Part shown: one piece after another, positions 8,179-16,034 of the stretch | Layout: each line of letters begins with the position of its first letter | Numbering within the stretch: position 1 is the first letter of the stretch | Assembly: GCF_900177045.1 (NCBI RefSeq) | Contig: NZ_LT841358.1 | Coordinates: 513,073-577,072, forward strand | DNA from: Candidatus Nitrosotalea okcheonensis | Lineage (GTDB): Archaea > Thermoproteota > Nitrososphaeria > Nitrososphaerales > Nitrosopumilaceae | DNA length: 64,000 bases | Direction of reading: 5' to 3' | The notes under the pieces: model-generated | Seen by the model: the letters and a program-made list of their open reading frames with translations, nothing else | Databases searched by the model: none | What the model was told of the DNA's origin: nothing | Made by a program: the position numbers and the translations under genes

Positions 8179-8475
8179 ATGGATGAAAAAGACATACGTG
8201 CAAATCGGGTTCCAAAAGGATTTTTACACAAGGAGAGAAAATGTGAAAGCCCCAAGTGTCATAAGGAGGGCATCTATTCTTCAAAAAGAGGATATTTTTG
8301 TCTTGATCACATATTAGATTACAACATGTCATGCCCCAATCAAGACTGTCCAAGACATGGTCTTGTCATGGACAGACTAATTTCAAAAATAGAAAAAGAC
8401 ATCAAGGGAGATTTGCATCAGGCATTCCAGTGTCCATCATGTAATCACAGACATGATCATACAGTTCATGTCTAG
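8179..8475 (+). CDS. Cys/His-rich zinc-binding hypothetical protein
   Basis: A 98-residue protein with three Cys clusters: CESPKCH followed by FCLDH, then CPNQDCPRH, then CPSCNHRHDH. This pattern suggests two or three bound zinc ions. There is no signal peptide or membrane helix. ATG at 8179, with an AT-rich box (TATAGTAATAATAAA) about 20-25 bases upstream. The family is unknown; the Cys/His pattern and length argue for a real structured protein, possibly nucleic-acid binding. Confidence 0.75.
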   Translation: MDEKDIRANRVPKGFLHKERKCESPKCHKEGIYSSKRGYFCLDHILDYNMSCPNQDCPRHGLVMDRLISKIEKDIKGDLHQAFQCPSCNHRHDHTVHV

Positions 8476-8595
8476 TACGCGACAAGTACAACTTTGAAAA
8501 AAATTGAGCTAAAACATCCACAAAGTTCTACTTGAGACTTAAGATATTATCACATCAATTCACTAAATGGCTACCCATAACTGACCAGGCCTAGA

Positions 8596-8626
8596 ATCGT
8601 GAGGGTTTTTGTGCCTCTCTCACGAT
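8596..8626. repeat. Inverted repeat (stem-loop)
   Basis: ATCGTGAG at 8596-8603 pairs with CTCACGAT at 8619-8626; one G-T and one G-C pair extend the stem inward to about 10 pairs around a T-rich loop. It lies about 120 bases after the zinc-protein gene ending at 8475, too far for a tight terminator and without a clear T-run after it. Confidence 0.5.
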
Positions 8627-8823
8627 AATATACTTATCAGTAAAGTTACAAGACCAGAATTTCTACAAGTTTGAAAATCACGTAACATGAGTTTATTCAT
8701 TCCTACATGGATCTAAAAACCCACCAAGTGAAACTGTGATCAAACAAGTCAAGAATTAGAAAAATGTTGAATCCAATTATAACACCATATTCAAAATACG
8801 ATTGTTTAGCAGCAGAATGTTAT

Positions 8824-8933
8824 TACGAGATTTTAGAATCTGCCTTACAGATGGCACATTCACAGTCAAACATACATGCCTTACCCATGCACTGACCATG
8901 TTTCTCCTCAAAGCATTTCAGACAAAGAACCAT
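8824..8933 (-). pseudogene. Possible frameshifted Cys-rich microprotein
   Basis: From the ATG at 8933 the frame reads MVLCLKCFEEKHGQCMGK; one base out of phase the next codons read CMFDCECAICKADSKIS before a TAA at 8824-8826. Joined by a one-base insertion these give a roughly 36-residue protein with seven Cys, the sort of small metal-binding protein common in this window. As written, the frame instead runs on without further Cys motifs. Reading it as a decayed gene is an inference from the Cys spacing only. Confidence 0.3.
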
Positions 8934-9150
8934 CTATTTTCAACTTTTAGGATGTTTTGGGGTTATTTTTACCCCCGTATTATCATCAAACTTACCAAGA
9001 TCAACAGTTATTTTAACTCAAAAAAACGGCTGAAAATAATCAATTTTTAAAAATATCATTTTTTCCTGACTTGTGTTTGAAAGTTAAACCCCCTAACATT
9101 TTCAAACAATTAGGCATAGCATGATTTTTTCAAAAATGGTCAATTTTAGG

Positions 9151-9202
9151 GGGGGTGTAACACTTGTGCGTACTAATAGCAGCCAAGGGTCAAAACACCC
9201 CC
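9151..9202. repeat. GC-rich inverted repeat
   Basis: GGGGGTGT at 9151-9158 is the exact complement of ACACCCCC at 9195-9202, enclosing about 36 bases. The pair stands out against the AT-rich surroundings and could form the base of an RNA hairpin. No gene boundary explains it. Confidence 0.45.
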
Positions 9203-9604
9203 ATTGCCTAGTAAGAGTCTTGTTTTCTTTTTTGGCAGCGAATAAAAGCTAAACCCCAGTTTTTATTCCAGATTTTGGAACTCTAAAAAATGATCAAACG
9301 TACACAGGCATGAAAAACATGAAAAGTTTGGTAAGTTTATGTCCTAAAACCAGGGGGTTTTGAACCAAAAGTAAGTGGAAAAAACATCAAAAAATAGCGG
9401 GTGATGTCGTTACGACAAGTTTGTTGATTGTGCCAGAGAAAGTTTTTCAATTTGCGAACATTCCAAATACCGTACTACTCGTTTTTACAGTGGTAAAAAA
9501 ATTAAAGTCTAGATTCACAGATTAGCCAAATCCTTTGTCAAGGTTTCAGTCTTCTTTTTTCATTATTTATTGGACACAAGACTTTCAATTGTTAGATATG
9601 CAAC

Positions 9605-9627
9605 CCTACACTTGTAAATGGTGTAGG
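9605..9627. repeat. Inverted repeat downstream of a zinc-ribbon gene
   Basis: CCTACAC (9605-9611) and GTGTAGG (9621-9627) form a seven-pair stem with a nine-base loop. It lies about 75 bases beyond the stop of the minus-strand gene ending at 9701 and could mark its transcript end, but no clear T-run follows on that strand. Confidence 0.35.
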
Positions 9628-9700
9628 AAGACGTCTCTAACAACAATCGCTGTCTTTCTAAGAAAGATCAACTAGATTTCATGATATATCCAGTATTTTA

Positions 9701-9967
9701 TCAGACAGTAGTGGAGGTCTTTACCAATTCTGGTATTTTCTCCCTGGCTTGAACAATCTCTATTTCTACTGTTTCTAACGGTTCATCTACCACATTTCGT
9801 TTGATTGAGAACATCTTTGGTTTATCAAAATCTTTAGTGCAGTCGGGACAAGCATAAACCAGAACCCTGTATTCGTTAGGAGCTTTTGGGTTTGAAAGGC
9901 GAGGATAGTAAACTAATCTACCCCCACAATCCACGCAGTATCTATTTGCGCGTCTTGTTCTGGCCAA
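9701..9967 (-). CDS. Zinc-ribbon hypothetical protein
   Basis: An 88-residue protein. The N-terminus is basic (MARTRRANRY) and runs into a zinc ribbon made of CVDCGG (residues 11-16) and CPDC (residues 40-43), 26 residues apart. The C-terminal half is acidic and probably forms a strand and helix. No family name is recognised; small zinc ribbons of this type often bind nucleic acid or are ribosome-associated. ATG at 9967, with a separate transcript from the downstream tRNA and ribosomal genes likely because of the 200-base gap. Confidence 0.75.
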   Translation of the reverse strand: MARTRRANRYCVDCGGRLVYYPRLSNPKAPNEYRVLVYACPDCTKDFDKPKMFSIKRNVVDEPLETVEIEIVQAREKIPELVKTSTTV

Positions 9968-10068
9968 TGCGGACCTCCTGCATACATCATCATCATATGA
10001 TCGGTATTAGATCCATATTGTCTAATAGAATAAACTAAAGCGTGATCGCATTTACAATATTGCACAAC

Positions 10069-10086
10069 TCGAATTTAGAAATATAA
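10069..10086. promoter_or_regulatory. Second half-copy of the TTCGAA palindrome
   Basis: CTCGAATTTAGAAATATA matches the right arm of the full palindrome 60 bases away at 10138-10167, and shares the variant leading base C with the half-site at 8021-8038. It lies about 100 bases upstream of the start of the zinc-ribbon gene at 9967. Confidence 0.45.
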
Positions 10087-10137
10087 TATCTTACGACCTG
10101 TGAATTTCATACCTATGAAGTTCCCTAGTCAAAAATA

Positions 10138-10167
10138 AATATTTCTAAATTCGAATTTAGAAATATT
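10138..10167. repeat. 30-bp perfect palindrome (copy 2)
   Basis: Perfect loop-less inverted repeat centred on TTCGAA at 10150-10155; each arm is AATATTTCTAAATTC or its complement. It shares a 22-base core with the palindrome at 6905-6932 and starts five bases past the 3' end of tRNA-Asn. It could be an operator, a transcript end or a mobile-element remnant. Confidence 0.7.
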
Positions 10168-10171
10168 AGAG

Positions 10172-10245
10172 CGCCGCCCGCCAGACTTGAACTGGCGACC
10201 CGCTGGTTAACAGCCAGCTGCTCTACCACGCTGAGCTAGGGCGGC
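10172..10245 (-). tRNA. tRNA-Asn (anticodon GTT)
   Basis: Complete cloverleaf on the minus strand: acceptor GCCGCCC paired with GGGCGGC, D arm GCTC...GAGC, anticodon stem GCTGG/CCAGC with loop CTGTTAA (anticodon GTT), T arm GCCAG-TTCAAGT-CTGGC, discriminator G. No intron and no encoded CCA. It lies just downstream of L6 in the direction of transcription of the ribosomal operon. Confidence 0.95.
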
Positions 10246-10289
10246 AATAAACTTGTTCGTAGAATAAGCGGATTTATTCCTTGCTGAAT

Positions 10290-10847
10290 CTATTTTTCGA
10301 TCTTGTCAAGTTTCTCAAAAAGATAAAGACCGTCAAGAAAGACTCTATGATCTTTGTTTTTGACTTTGGTATTTTGTTGTAGACTTCCAGCAGTCTGTGA
10401 CACATCAGTCAATACAGGCCCAGTTATTATCACGTCGTCACCTTTTGGAACTACTTTGGTATCTCCAAATATTTTTGAGACTCGGGCAGCACGTTCACCT
10501 TGAAAGTTCTCCACGTGAATATTGCCATCTTTTACCTTTACAGTGATTGGAAAGTGTGCGTATACAATTTTCATTTTAAAAGTATAACCAGTTTGAACAC
10601 CCGTGATCAGTGTATTTATTATGGATTCAGCAGTCTTGAATATTGCATAGTCTCTTTTACGAATTCCAACAGATTTTAAGATGACATTCTTACCTTCAAC
10701 TTGCAATTCTACAGGTATTTTTTTGAATGTTTTTCGTGTTTTCCCTAACGGACCTTGTACATGCAATATCTTGTGACTTACAGATGCTTTTACGGCATCA
10801 GGAATTGGTATTGTTACTTCGTGTATTTCAACTGTTTTAGTAGACAA
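10290..10847 (-). CDS. rpl6: Ribosomal protein L6 (uL6)
   Basis: Large-subunit protein L6, 185 residues, binding near the sarcin-ricin loop and the GTPase centre. The archaeal signature is visible in VQGPLGKTRKTF near the N-terminus and in the second repeat's GERAARVSKIFGDTKV and VFLDGLY tail. ATG start at 10847 overlaps the end of S8 by 11 bases. It is the last gene of the minus-strand ribosomal operon here; the usual next genes (L32e, L19e, L18, S5, L30, L15) are absent and tRNA-Asn follows instead. Confidence 0.96.
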   Translation of the reverse strand: MSTKTVEIHEVTIPIPDAVKASVSHKILHVQGPLGKTRKTFKKIPVELQVEGKNVILKSVGIRKRDYAIFKTAESIINTLITGVQTGYTFKMKIVYAHFPITVKVKDGNIHVENFQGERAARVSKIFGDTKVVPKGDDVIITGPVLTDVSQTAGSLQQNTKVKNKDHRVFLDGLYLFEKLDKIEK

Positions 10848-11229
10848 ATCCTATCAATAGCCCTCCCAAGCCACTCTTTATTGCTTCGTGATGAGACATC
10901 ACTCCTTTGTTTGTAGTTACTATCAACATACCACGTGAGTATGATGGCAGATATTGTTGTTCCCATTTAGCATAACCATCTTTTTTTACCTTGAACCTAG
11001 GCGTAATTGCACCGCATTTAGTAATTTTTGCCAATAGTTGAATCTTAAACTTGCCACCTTTTTTGTCATCCACGTGTTCAAATTCTCCAATATAATTATG
11101 AGTTTGGAGTGTCTTCAATACGTCTGTTGCAAGTTTTGAAGTTGGCAATACAACACATTCTCCTTTTCTTCTTGCCTCAGTATTATACAAGGTTACAAAC
11201 ATGTTTGCTAGAATATTAGTTGCTGGCAT
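10837..11229 (-). CDS. rps8: Ribosomal protein S8 (uS8)
   Basis: Small-subunit protein S8, 130 residues, a primary 16S rRNA binder in the central domain. The archaeal N-terminus (MPATNILANMFVTLYNTEA) and the C-terminal block SRGMLIVTTNKGVMSHHEA are diagnostic. ATG at 11229 lies six bases past the S14 stop, and the end overlaps L6, showing tight operon packing. Confidence 0.97.
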   Translation of the reverse strand: MPATNILANMFVTLYNTEARRKGECVVLPTSKLATDVLKTLQTHNYIGEFEHVDDKKGGKFKIQLLAKITKCGAITPRFKVKKDGYAKWEQQYLPSYSRGMLIVTTNKGVMSHHEAIKSGLGGLLIGFVY

Positions 11230-11235
11230 AATCTA

Positions 11236-11412
11236 TCACTTGAACTTCCTAAACCCTAACGAGTCTGCTACTTCTCTGAAACATCGTCTGCAAAGATCCA
11301 GATCATATTTTTGAATTACTGCGTTATAGTCACCACATCTTTTACACCATCTTGAACCCTTTCCAAATTTATGGACAGTCCTTCCAGTTACTTTGTAATC
11401 ACGATTTTTCAT
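11236..11412 (-). CDS. rps14: Ribosomal protein S14 (uS14), zinc type
   Basis: A 58-residue zinc-binding S14. The reading frame gives [11 protein letters not shown], then CKRC (residues 23-26) and CRRC (41-44), the four-Cys zinc site of archaeal/eukaryotic S14, ending LGFRKFK. It binds 16S rRNA in the head of the small subunit. ATG at 11412 is one base after the L5 stop at 11414, and the gene runs straight into S8. It is short and easily missed by automated calling. Confidence 0.95.
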   Translation of the reverse strand: MKNRDYKVTGRTVHKFGKGSRWCKRCGDYNAVIQKYDLDLCRRCFREVADSLGFRKFK

Positions 11413-11413
11413 T

Positions 11414-11935
11414 TTATACTACCTGAATTCCAAACTCACGGGTTAGAAATGCTTTTGCTTCTTCCGAGGTAATTATGTGAGTACGTCCAACACTAGCTTT
11501 GTGTTTACTTCTTACTCTAATACTAAAACCTGGTCTTGTAAGTGAAATTGCAATATCAAGACCCAGGATTCCATCCTGTGGATCATATTTTACACCTGGA
11601 ATGTCTATGTGTTCTTTGATACCAAATGAAAGATTACCAAAATTATCAAACGATGAGCCCTTCATCTGATTACCCTTTGCAGCAAACAATCTCTTGATGA
11701 GTTGAATTGCGGGCTCATTTCTCACTGTAACTGCAACGCCGATTGGTTCACCTTTGTGTACGCCCCAGTCACGTTGAGTAGCCTTGGCATATCTAGGAGA
11801 TGGTTGTTGACCTGAAATGTGTTTTAGTGCACGTTTTGCTTTTTCAATTGGTTCACCAGATTTACCGACGCCCATGTTTAAAACCACCTTTGCAATTGAA
11901 ATTTTCTTCATTGGAGATTCTGTTTGTTGTGCCAT
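11414..11935 (-). CDS. rpl5: Ribosomal protein L5 (uL5)
   Basis: Large-subunit protein L5, about 173 residues, a 5S rRNA binder of the central protuberance. Signatures are [18 protein letters not shown] at the N-terminus, the basic [18 protein letters not shown] region and [19 protein letters not shown] start at the ATG at 11935; a GTG at 11944 would overlap the S4e stop and add three residues. Confidence 0.96.
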   Translation of the reverse strand: MAQQTESPMKKISIAKVVLNMGVGKSGEPIEKAKRALKHISGQQPSPRYAKATQRDWGVHKGEPIGVAVTVRNEPAIQLIKRLFAAKGNQMKGSSFDNFGNLSFGIKEHIDIPGVKYDPQDGILGLDIAISLTRPGFSIRVRSKHKASVGRTHIITSEEAKAFLTREFGIQVV

Positions 11936-11940
11936 ATTTA

Positions 11941-12657
11941 TCACTGGATTTGAATAACAGGTTTGTCTTTTCCTACTGCCATTACCAAGTCTGCTGGAAT
12001 TTCGATTTGTCTGTCGCCCAAGTCAACATCTGCTCTTTTTGGTAAGATGAATGTTCCTGGTTTAAGTTCTGTGAGTTTACCCATACGTCCTGCGTTTACT
12101 CCACTTGTAATTATGACCTGAACTCCTTTTTCGAGTGGTATTATGTCAAGAATTTTTGTTCCCGGGACCTCAACTACACATGTATCTCCTACACTTACCT
12201 TCGTGTCAGAAACTAGTGTTCTGCCGTCATGAAATCCGAGTTGGGTTTTTTTGTCTTTGATTGTTACCTTTTTAGTAACTTTGAGTAATTTCTTTGATTT
12301 TTCAGAAGAGTTGATCTTAATTGGTCTTAAGACAGTCAAATCTTTTGGAACAAGTCTGTATATATCAGATACACCATCTAGTTCTACAACATCCATCAAA
12401 CCAATTCCATGATGAAGTGAGTTCCTTACAATGCCGTCTACTTTGACTTTACCACCATAGATTACAGATTTTGCTTCTCTTAGAGAAGTAGCAAGTTTTA
12501 GTGTATCACGGAGGAATACCGCAGTTGGTATTGATACATCTTTTTTATGGCCACCAGGTCTTACTGTTACTACAAATCTTTTGTCTTTTCTTGTAATCCC
12601 CCAGAAAAGCGGAGCCATTTGTCTTTTTAGTTTTTTACTGCCTGAAATGCTAACCAT
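11941..12657 (-). CDS. rps4e: Ribosomal protein S4e (eS4)
   Basis: Archaeal/eukaryotic small-subunit protein S4e, 238 residues, absent from bacteria. It has an N-terminal basic block (KKLKRQMAPLFWGITRKD), an S4-like RNA-binding stretch (SLREAKSVIYGGKVKVDG) and a C-terminal KOW-like region. ATG at 12657 overlaps the L24 end by one base. Its place between L24 and L5 is the normal archaeal order. Confidence 0.96.
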   Translation of the reverse strand: MVSISGSKKLKRQMAPLFWGITRKDKRFVVTVRPGGHKKDVSIPTAVFLRDTLKLATSLREAKSVIYGGKVKVDGIVRNSLHHGIGLMDVVELDGVSDIYRLVPKDLTVLRPIKINSSEKSKKLLKVTKKVTIKDKKTQLGFHDGRTLVSDTKVSVGDTCVVEVPGTKILDIIPLEKGVQVIITSGVNAGRMGKLTELKPGTFILPKRADVDLGDRQIEIPADLVMAVGKDKPVIQIQ

Positions 12658-13148
12658 TACTTAGTCCCCTTTTTTTCAATTTTTGATTTATCTTTTTTAT
12701 CATCTAGTTTTACTTCCTTTGGTTTTTCCTTGCTAGCCTCTTTTTGTTCTTTTGGTTTTACCTCTTTTGTTTCTGGCGGAGTAATTTTTACAGTCTTGGG
12801 CTTTTGTCCTTCAAGTCTGCTTTGTCTCCACTTGTCTTCAAGATTCAATGAAGTAATAAGCACATTTGATGGGTGAATGTAAATATCGACATTGCCGCCT
12901 TTGAGTTTTTCACGTTTTATACCTTCTATTGCAACACCTCTTTTTTCAGTAGATATACGAGTAACTTTACCTTCAATTCCTTTGAATTCTCCGCGTAATA
13001 CTTTGACACTGTCACCCTCTATTACACGCATACTTTTACAATGATATTTTTCTTTAAGATCTTTTGACAAGTGAGAGCCAAGTTGTTTGCTAAGTAGATG
13101 TTGTGATGCAGTATACAACATTCTTTTGCGTATCTTTGTTGGCTTCAT
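12657..13148 (-). CDS. rpl24: Ribosomal protein L24 (uL24) with charged tail
   Basis: Large-subunit protein L24, a KOW-domain protein that starts 50S assembly. The KOW motif is in GDSVKVLRGEFKGIEGKV (residues about 46-63). The globular part ends near residue 115; the remaining ~48 residues are almost all Lys, Glu, Asp and Pro, an unusually long low-complexity extension that could bind rRNA or be disordered. ATG at 13148 follows the L14 stop by one base. Confidence 0.95.
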   Translation of the reverse strand: MKPTKIRKRMLYTASQHLLSKQLGSHLSKDLKEKYHCKSMRVIEGDSVKVLRGEFKGIEGKVTRISTEKRGVAIEGIKREKLKGGNVDIYIHPSNVLITSLNLEDKWRQSRLEGQKPKTVKITPPETKEVKPKEQKEASKEKPKEVKLDDKKDKSKIEKKGTK

Positions 13149-13149
13149 A

Positions 13150-13587
13150 TCATACCACCATCGATGCCAGGTTTGCTATTCTGGGATATTTTTCAGCTGC
13201 TTCTACTGCTACTGGTCCCTTGATTTCGGTGCCTTTTATTTCACCTTCAGGCGTTACAAGTACTGCTGCATTGTCTTCAAATGTTACTCGCACCCCGCTT
13301 AATCTCCGTACAGCATATTTTTGTCTAACAATAACAGCACCAAATATTTGTCCCCTTAGTTCACCAGGACCTTTCTTTACTACAACATTACAAAAGTCTC
13401 CAACAGCCGCCGATGGATAACGAGCAACTCTAGTCTTTGTTTTTTGAACCATTACAATTTCTAAGATCTTTGCACCAGTGTTATCAGCACATACCACTTG
13501 CGCTCCAAGTGGAAGAGCTCTTGTAACATATGGTCGGAATTCTTGAACGCCTTTTGCTGAAACTGCACGACTCTTTGTTGCTGCCAT
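13150..13587 (-). CDS. rpl14: Ribosomal protein L14 (uL14)
   Basis: Large-subunit protein L14, 145 residues, at the subunit interface near the factor-binding site. Signatures are VVCADNTGAKILEIV, the basic PSAAVGDFCNVVVKKGP segment and FGAVIVRQKY. Its ATG at 13587 overlaps the S17 stop by one base, consistent with coupled translation in the S17-L14-L24 order. Confidence 0.97.
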   Translation of the reverse strand: MAATKSRAVSAKGVQEFRPYVTRALPLGAQVVCADNTGAKILEIVMVQKTKTRVARYPSAAVGDFCNVVVKKGPGELRGQIFGAVIVRQKYAVRRLSGVRVTFEDNAAVLVTPEGEIKGTEIKGPVAVEAAEKYPRIANLASMVV

Positions 13588-13910
13588 TATGATACTACCT
13601 CAACTACAACAAAAGAAACACTCTTTGAAAGTGGTCTGCATTCAGCAGTAAGAACAACATCTCCTTCTTTTACATCCATACATTGTGGTCTGTGTGCATG
13701 CAATTTGCTTTGACTACGTGCATATCTCTTGTATTTAATATCAAGTCTTGGAAACTCTTGCTGTACAACAATTGTTTTTGGTGCTCGAGCACTTACCACT
13801 TTGCCTTGAACTAGCTTACCTCTAATACTCAAAGTTCCGTGGAAAGGGCAAAGATCATCATGACATTCTGATTTTGGTGCTTTGACTTGAAGTCCTATGT
13901 TTCTAGTCAT
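13587..13910 (-). CDS. rps17: Ribosomal protein S17 (uS17)
   Basis: Small-subunit protein S17, 107 residues, a primary 16S binder. The archaeal N-terminal extension with CHDDLCPFHG precedes the OB-fold core (GKVVSARAPKTIVVQQE, PQCMDVKEGDVV). ATG at 13910 overlaps the end of the RNase P gene by four bases. The Cys pair and His in the extension could bind a metal, as in some archaeal S17. Confidence 0.96.
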   Translation of the reverse strand: MTRNIGLQVKAPKSECHDDLCPFHGTLSIRGKLVQGKVVSARAPKTIVVQQEFPRLDIKYKRYARSQSKLHAHRPQCMDVKEGDVVLTAECRPLSKSVSFVVVEVVS

Positions 13911-14173
13911 GCCTTTACTCCCATCCTTTCAAAAGATCTTTTTGCAATTGTGTTCCCATCTACAAAAGTAGACATTTCATCAAGGTTGAATTGCCAGATC
14001 GAATTTTGCTTAGGTATTGTCTTTACCCCTGTTGCAGTTTCAATTGCAAACATGGATTTTGTTTCGTCAATTATCTTTCCGTGTAACCCCACTATTTGGG
14101 AATTGTTAGATTTTACAATAGAAGTTTCAAGTCCGATTAATTCATGACGTGTGATATTCTCTGCCGTAATCAT
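13907..14173 (-). CDS. rnp1: Ribonuclease P protein component 1 (Rpp29/Pop4-like)
   Basis: An 88-residue archaeal RNase P subunit that helps the catalytic RNA cleave tRNA 5' leaders. The compact Sm-like barrel shows in the GLETSIVKSNNSQIVGLHGK and IIDETKSMFAIET strands and the WQFNLDE stretch. In archaea it is commonly encoded between L29 and S17, exactly as here. ATG at 14173 overlaps the L29 end by four bases. Confidence 0.9.
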   Translation of the reverse strand: MITAENITRHELIGLETSIVKSNNSQIVGLHGKIIDETKSMFAIETATGVKTIPKQNSIWQFNLDEMSTFVDGNTIAKRSFERMGVKA

Positions 14174-14373
14174 TTAGATTTCATCTCATTTAGTCTAGTT
14201 AATACTCTTGCGATGTCTCTTCGAAGAGGTTTTACCTTTCCGCTATCTTTTCTCAATGTTCCTTTAGATGCTTCAATCTTTAGTTTGGTTAATTCTAAAC
14301 GCAATTGTTCCAATCTATCTTTAAGATCAGTCTCGTTGAACTCTCGAACTGTTTTCATCTTTATTCGGGCCAT
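14170..14373 (-). CDS. rpl29: Ribosomal protein L29 (uL29)
   Basis: A 67-residue helical-hairpin protein near the polypeptide exit tunnel. The sequence is Leu/Lys/Glu-rich, with DRLEQLRLELTKLKIEAS and a C-terminal RRDIARVLTRLNE, as in archaeal L29. ATG at 14373 overlaps the S3 stop by one base. Confidence 0.96.
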   Translation of the reverse strand: MARIKMKTVREFNETDLKDRLEQLRLELTKLKIEASKGTLRKDSGKVKPLRRDIARVLTRLNEMKSK

Positions 14374-15134
14374 TACTTGAGTTCCTCCTCTACTTCTTCA
14401 AATGTTTCCACTTTTTCTATCAATTTCTCTTCAAGTTCAATTACTTCACTTTCAGTACGTGGTTTGGTTGGATCAATTTGTGTCTCTTCAACAATTTCAA
14501 TTTCCTGTGGAAGTTCCTCAACTTTTTGTTTTGTATCTTTCTGGATTGCCTTTAGTTCAAATTCTGGTATGAATCTCTCTTTTCTTGCAATGCGTATTCT
14601 AACTCCAATAAGACCCATTTTTGTTGGTACATGAACTATATCTTCTGAAACTATGACTGTTGCTTGGTGTCCGGCTCGTGGAAGCACACCCTTACTGTGT
14701 TTTTCAAAACTAGAACGATCGCCCCTTAGTTTACCAGAAGTTGTTATTTGTACACCCATCGCTCCTGCTTCCATTATTGTTTGCATTGTCCACATGACTG
14801 CACGTCTAAATGCAGTTCCTCTTGCAAGGTGTTGAGACATTCTGTTGCACATCACACTAGGTTCAAGCTCTGGTTTTGTTATTTCGATGACAGATATCTG
14901 CGGGTTTTTGAGGCCAAAGTCTGTTTCTAAAACTTTTGTGAGATCTCGTATCCCACTTCCTTTTCTTCCTATTACTATACCAGGCCTTGTTACATGCAAT
15001 CCAACTCTAGTTCCTGTTGGAGTTTTTTGAATATCAACTCCTGAAAAACCAGCTTCTTTGATTGCCTCTCTTAGATAATCTTTCAAGAGCATCAGTTTGT
15101 AACTATCATTGATTACATTTTTCACTGAAGACAT
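14373..15134 (-). CDS. rps3: Ribosomal protein S3 (uS3) with acidic tail
   Basis: Small-subunit protein S3, 253 residues, at the mRNA entry channel. An N-terminal KH domain carries [20 protein letters not shown]; the C-terminal S3 domain carries [18 protein letters not shown] and [15 protein letters not shown]. The last ~45 residues are strongly acidic (Glu-rich), a common archaeal tail. ATG at 15134, two bases after L22. Confidence 0.97.
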   Translation of the reverse strand: MSSVKNVINDSYKLMLLKDYLREAIKEAGFSGVDIQKTPTGTRVGLHVTRPGIVIGRKGSGIRDLTKVLETDFGLKNPQISVIEITKPELEPSVMCNRMSQHLARGTAFRRAVMWTMQTIMEAGAMGVQITTSGKLRGDRSSFEKHSKGVLPRAGHQATVIVSEDIVHVPTKMGLIGVRIRIARKERFIPEFELKAIQKDTKQKVEELPQEIEIVEETQIDPTKPRTESEVIELEEKLIEKVETFEEVEEELK

Positions 15135-15136
15135 GT

Positions 15137-15592
15137 TTATAGTTCCTGAGCTACCAGCTCAACATGAGTAAGAATATCCACTTTTGGTGATGCACGTCCC
15201 ATTGCACGAGGAGTGAATCGTTCAAGTTTTCTCCCCTTGTGCACTGTAGCATTAATTATTTTTAACCTGTCAAGATCCATTCCACGATATTCTGCATTTG
15301 ATTCCAAGTTATCAAGCAGTCTGATGAATTCTCCTGCTGCTTTTTCAGGATATCTCCCAGACATGACGCCAGTATCTGACTTGTGACCTATTTCATTATG
15401 ATATCTCTTAAATGGCACAGCGCGTTCCAAATTGGTAACAGATTGTAAGTAACTTCGTGCAGATTCAATCGACATCCCCTTTATCTTGTGTGCAATTTCT
15501 CTTGCATGTTTGTGTGAGATTGTTTTTTCTCGCAATGCGGCACGAACGTGTCTTGTTTTATCATAATTTTGGAAAGCGTAGCTAAAATGCAT
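15137..15592 (-). CDS. rpl22: Ribosomal protein L22 (uL22)
   Basis: Large-subunit protein L22, about 151 residues, lining the exit tunnel. Archaeal signatures are the [16 protein letters not shown]-terminus, [24 protein letters not shown] and RAMGRASPK near the end. I choose the ATG at 15592; a GTG at 15601 overlaps the S19 stop and adds three residues. It lies between S19 and S3 as usual. Confidence 0.96.
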   Translation of the reverse strand: MHFSYAFQNYDKTRHVRAALREKTISHKHAREIAHKIKGMSIESARSYLQSVTNLERAVPFKRYHNEIGHKSDTGVMSGRYPEKAAGEFIRLLDNLESNAEYRGMDLDRLKIINATVHKGRKLERFTPRAMGRASPKVDILTHVELVAQEL

Positions 15593-15597
15593 ATGTA

Positions 15598-15993
15598 TCA
15601 CTTCAATGGTACGTACAAGCTTGACCTGGATGCCCCTACACCAGGTGCACCATGTATGACTCGTTTATTGGTTCGTACAAATTCTCCAAGGTAGTGTCCT
15701 ACCATTTCTTGTCTAATTGTGACTGGCAAGAACTCCTTTCCTGAATAAACATGAATTGTAAGACCGACAAAATATGGTAGAATGATTACATCTCTTAGAT
15801 GTGTCTTGATTTGTGTGTTAGATTTACCTGCTTTGACAGACTTTACCTCTTCCAGGAGTTTTCGTTTGCCATCTGTAATACCCCTTGTAAGTGATCGTCG
15901 TGCTCTAGATGGTAAAAGCTCAAAGAGTTTTTCTAATGAAAGACCTTGAATCTCTTCAAGTGCAAGACCTCTATACTTGTATTCTTTAACCAT
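15598..15993 (-). CDS. rps19: Ribosomal protein S19 (uS19)
   Basis: Small-subunit head protein S19, 131 residues. Signatures are the N-terminal EYKYRGLALEEIQGLSLEK found in archaeal/eukaryotic S19, LPSRARRSLTRG, and the conserved block LPYFVGLTIHVYSGKEF and HYLGEFVRTNKRVIHGAPG. ATG at 15993. Only 41 bases separate it from L23, the place where L2 normally lies. Confidence 0.97.
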   Translation of the reverse strand: MVKEYKYRGLALEEIQGLSLEKLFELLPSRARRSLTRGITDGKRKLLEEVKSVKAGKSNTQIKTHLRDVIILPYFVGLTIHVYSGKEFLPVTIRQEMVGHYLGEFVRTNKRVIHGAPGVGASRSSLYVPLK

Positions 15994-16034
15994 TTATTTT
16001 CACCATCACTTTAGTTGATTCACGATTGACCATA

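Larger units (their letters stand above)
8476..9700. other. Gene-poor stretch with hairpins and a decayed small ORF
   Basis: About 1.2 kb with no convincing intact gene on either strand. A plus-strand open frame at 8802-9050 has no recognisable domains and opposes a Cys-rich remnant at 8824-8933. Notable are two strong inverted repeats (8596-8626 and 9151-9202), G- and C-runs (GGGGGG near 9149-9155, CCCCC near 9198-9202) and long A/T runs. I see no rRNA, tRNA, SRP or RNase P RNA signature. It may be degraded accessory DNA or hold an unrecognised RNA. Confidence 0.5.

Noticed and set aside
8596-8626. Hairpin as a terminator of the zinc-protein gene
   Set aside because: It is about 120 bases past the stop and lacks a following T-run.
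8802-9050. 82-residue plus-strand frame
   Set aside because: Composition is unlike coding sequence here, it has no domain, and it opposes a Cys-rich minus-strand remnant.
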